Shown here: piece by piece, positions 62,254 through 64,000 of the stretch
How the letters are laid out: each line of letters opens with the position of its first letter
Numbering within the stretch: position 1 is the stretch's first letter
Assembly (NCBI RefSeq): GCF_030408595.1
Contig: NZ_CP047080.1
Span: forward strand, 2,873,353-2,937,352
Reading direction: 5' to 3'
Length of the DNA stretch: 64,000 nucleotides
From: Corynebacterium canis
GTDB taxonomy: Bacteria > Actinomycetota > Actinomycetes > Mycobacteriales > Mycobacteriaceae
Program-made: the position numbers and the translations under genes
Notes under the pieces: generated by a model
Databases searched by the model: none
What the model was told of the DNA's origin: nothing
What the model saw: the letters and a program-made list of their open reading frames with translations, nothing else

Positions 62254-62509
62254 CGCGGCTGGCGCGGGACCCAAAGGCCCGGTTTTGCGGGGTGGGATCA
62301 AAATTACTACTATCACTCCGATAGGAATACGCAATATTGCAGCAAAGAATGGCACTAGTCAACAAAATCTGGCCGCCCGGCCGATGTGTGACACGTGACC
62401 TAAATACACTTTGCTAATTGTGGACTGAAAACTCACCCTAATTCATTAGTGCACAACCTAAATGTGGGGTTGGGGGCTGTCGCGGGAAACAATGACCCTC
62501 AGAAAGACA
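62254..62509. other. Gap between the MFS and nuclease genes
   Basis: About 255 bp between convergent genes. No gene, RNA or clear terminator was recognised. Confidence 0.3.
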
Positions 62510-63943
62510 TCACCGGACGTCCGCAATTGGGGCGCCCGGGGCGCCCTTACTCAACCAATCCCGTACCGCCGCAGTTGCCGCGCAATCGTCGCGATTATAA
62601 CGAAGCAATTGTTCCCGCATTACAAAATCGTTTTCATTGATTGCTTGGCGGTATGCCTCCACACTCGCCTCCCCATCTAAATCGCCTTCCCAATGGAAAC
62701 CGGCAACCGGCGCAACCACTTTCAAACCCAGTCCTTCGGGCCCCAATAATTGTGCCCTTACCAGCTGAAAAACATCGATCCAATTGGGCGACGCAATAAA
62801 GGCGTTCACTTCCTCTAAGGTGGGCACCCCAGCAACCCCGGCAAACCTGCGGGCCGAACTGCGCAACCAGTGGTTTTCCCCGTGGTTGGAATAACAAAAC
62901 GCGGCAAAGGACTGCCCCGCAGCCGCCGCCTCTTTCCGGCGTTGCTGCAACCACGACCAAAATTGCGCAAAGTTGCGCGCCTCCTCCATACCACCGAGCT
63001 TTCCCCAGGTAACAAAGGGAATATAGGTCTGGCCATCGAACACGCCCCAGAGATACGCGCCGATATCCAGATACGCTTCGAGGTCGATATCAATCTCTAC
63101 ATCGAAGCGTGGGGCGGTGACGCGGTCGTGGCGTCGTAACGCGGGAATGCCATCGCGCCACGCCTGGGCGAGCACGGACGCTTGGGCGAGGTGGGCGTCG
63201 ATAAGCTGCTGCACGGTGGTGATGCCGCGGTCGGCGTACTTGGCGCCGGTATCGCCGCTAAACAACAGGCTAATATCATCGCGAGCGGCGAGCTGCTCGT
63301 GGCAATCAAACCAATACCTGCAGCTCCGGCACTCTTTTACGCGGCGCGGGACGGACGGCTCCGGCACCTCCAACGCCAACGACAGGCCCGCCTGCAACGG
63401 CTCGGTGCGCATAATAAACGTCAACGTCGGGTCCTGCCCGATCGCGCCGCCCTTGCCGCTGGCCAGGCCCAACTCCCGCAACGCGCGATCCGCCAATGCC
63501 AGGCGAAAGGAATCCGCGGCGTGGTTGCGCAACTTCCAGCCCTCGATGTGCGGCGTTCCCAGGCCGAGGCGACGCGTGGGGATCACCTCCTGTTTCAGCA
63601 TCGGCGCAGGTCGAGCCACGCGGTGGCTACTGACCACCACGGGCAGGTAGCCGTTTGGGGTACGAATCAGCGCGTCGATATGCACGCGCACGCCCGCAAC
63701 CACGAATTCCGCATCGGTGATAACGTTGGCACCAGCGTCGAGGGCTGCGCGTGTTTCCCGCTCCCCGCTCACACTGATACGCATAAAATCCCCAGGTAGC
63801 GGCGCTGTAGGCAACAACGACAACGCTTCTCGACGCCCCTGCAACGCCCGCGCCGCGCGCTGCCGCGAGACCTCCGTGGGCGGAACATTGGGAAACCGCC
63901 GACGCTGAACACTCCTATAACGGCAGCCCAAAAGATACGTCAT
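62510..63943 (-). CDS. TM0106-family RecB-like nuclease
   Basis: 477 residues from ATG 63943, which has AAAAGGAT directly upstream; an alternative TTG at 63955 lacks such a site. N-terminal RecB-type region (about 50-240) with the acidic DAEFVVAGVRVHIDALI and a Cys cluster (CRSCRYWFDCHEQ) typical of PD-(D/E)XK nucleases with an iron-sulfur site. The C-terminal part (about 300-470) resembles the RNase H-like domain of the family (FDVEIDIDLEAYL, then FCYSNHGENHWLRS and LRYNRDDCAAT). Probably a DNA repair or defence nuclease; the biological role is not established. Long Leu- and Arg-rich linker between domains. Confidence 0.88.
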   Translation of the reverse strand: MTYLLGCRYRSVQRRRFPNVPPTEVSRQRAARALQGRREALSLLPTAPLPGDFMRISVSGERETRAALDAGANVITDAEFVVAGVRVHIDALIRTPNGYLPVVVSSHRVARPAPMLKQEVIPTRRLGLGTPHIEGWKLRNHAADSFRLALADRALRELGLASGKGGAIGQDPTLTFIMRTEPLQAGLSLALEVPEPSVPRRVKECRSCRYWFDCHEQLAARDDISLLFSGDTGAKYADRGITTVQQLIDAHLAQASVLAQAWRDGIPALRRHDRVTAPRFDVEIDIDLEAYLDIGAYLWGVFDGQTYIPFVTWGKLGGMEEARNFAQFWSWLQQRRKEAAAAGQSFAAFCYSNHGENHWLRSSARRFAGVAGVPTLEEVNAFIASPNWIDVFQLVRAQLLGPEGLGLKVVAPVAGFHWEGDLDGEASVEAYRQAINENDFVMREQLLRYNRDDCAATAAVRDWLSKGAPGAPIADVR

Positions 63944-64000
63944 ATCCTTTTCCACAATGCCTACCAGCCTAGACAGGTAGGGTTAGAACCGACGAAACCA

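Overview
The window is a stretch of a Corynebacterium chromosome, or a very close mycolic-acid-containing relative. The evidence is dense, almost gap-free high-GC coding on both strands, together with the complete signature gene set of the corynebacterial mycolate and arabinogalactan envelope: pks13, fadD32, an acyl-CoA carboxylase beta subunit, two mycolyltransferases, ubiA, glfT2, glf, an MmpL3-type transporter and tmaT. From memory, gene order closely follows the C. glutamicum cg3161-cg3240 neighbourhood and, in part, the M. tuberculosis Rv0206c-Rv0228 and Rv3799c-Rv3813c clusters. Gene names are assigned by motif recognition and synteny; no database search was run. The species cannot be fixed from this window.

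Layout. 1-5184: a partial ABC ATPase, the trehalose monomycolate acetyltransferase tmaT, a DUF3068 protein, a polytopic membrane protein, a GT4 glycosyltransferase and a methyltransferase. 5179-12471: pck, then a forward run of trmB, a NYN-domain protein, the MmpL3-type mycolate exporter, a flippase-like membrane protein and a DUF3054 protein. 12539-12667: a 42-residue acidic amphipathic peptide gene that resembles the tiny corynebacterial porins. 12812-25813: the mycolate synthesis and transfer block (accD3-pks13, fadD32, cmt1 with a lipoprotein and a cutinase-like hydrolase, cmt2). 25943-32502: arabinogalactan genes ubiA, a PAP2 phosphatase, glfT2 and glf, plus a polysaccharide deacetylase. 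aftB, expected between cmt2 and ubiA, is not there. 32655-34388: a peptidoglycan amidase with an LGFP repeat.

34385-37845 is an accessory patch. A DUF222/HNH (13E12-type) gene is split by an IS1634-family element of 1802 bp with 14-bp terminal inverted repeats and a perfect 246-bp target-site duplication. 38197-47712 returns to core genes: a HAD phosphatase, plsC-like, serS, farR, a septum-formation-like protein, a minimal metallopeptidase, gpmB-like, pheA, an amidase, a CPBP protease homologue and an LCP ligase. 47715-49277 is a second, intact DUF222/HNH gene, followed by a gene-free stretch of skewed composition. 49836-51815 holds two tandem membrane-anchored alpha/beta hydrolases, one of which has lost the expected catalytic His. 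51816-55471 is DUF5926, pyk2 and ldh; then come a PAP2 protein, a DUF5129 protein, a two-domain HAD fusion, an FMN reductase, divergent msrA and sodA, an MFS transporter and a RecB-like nuclease.

Taken together, the first half builds and exports the mycomembrane: AccD3, FadD32 and Pks13 make mycolate; TmaT and the MmpL3-type pump move it across the membrane; Cmt1 and Cmt2 attach it to trehalose or arabinogalactan; and UbiA, the PAP2 phosphatase, GlfT2 and Glf make the arabinogalactan acceptor. No rRNA, tRNA or CRISPR array was seen.
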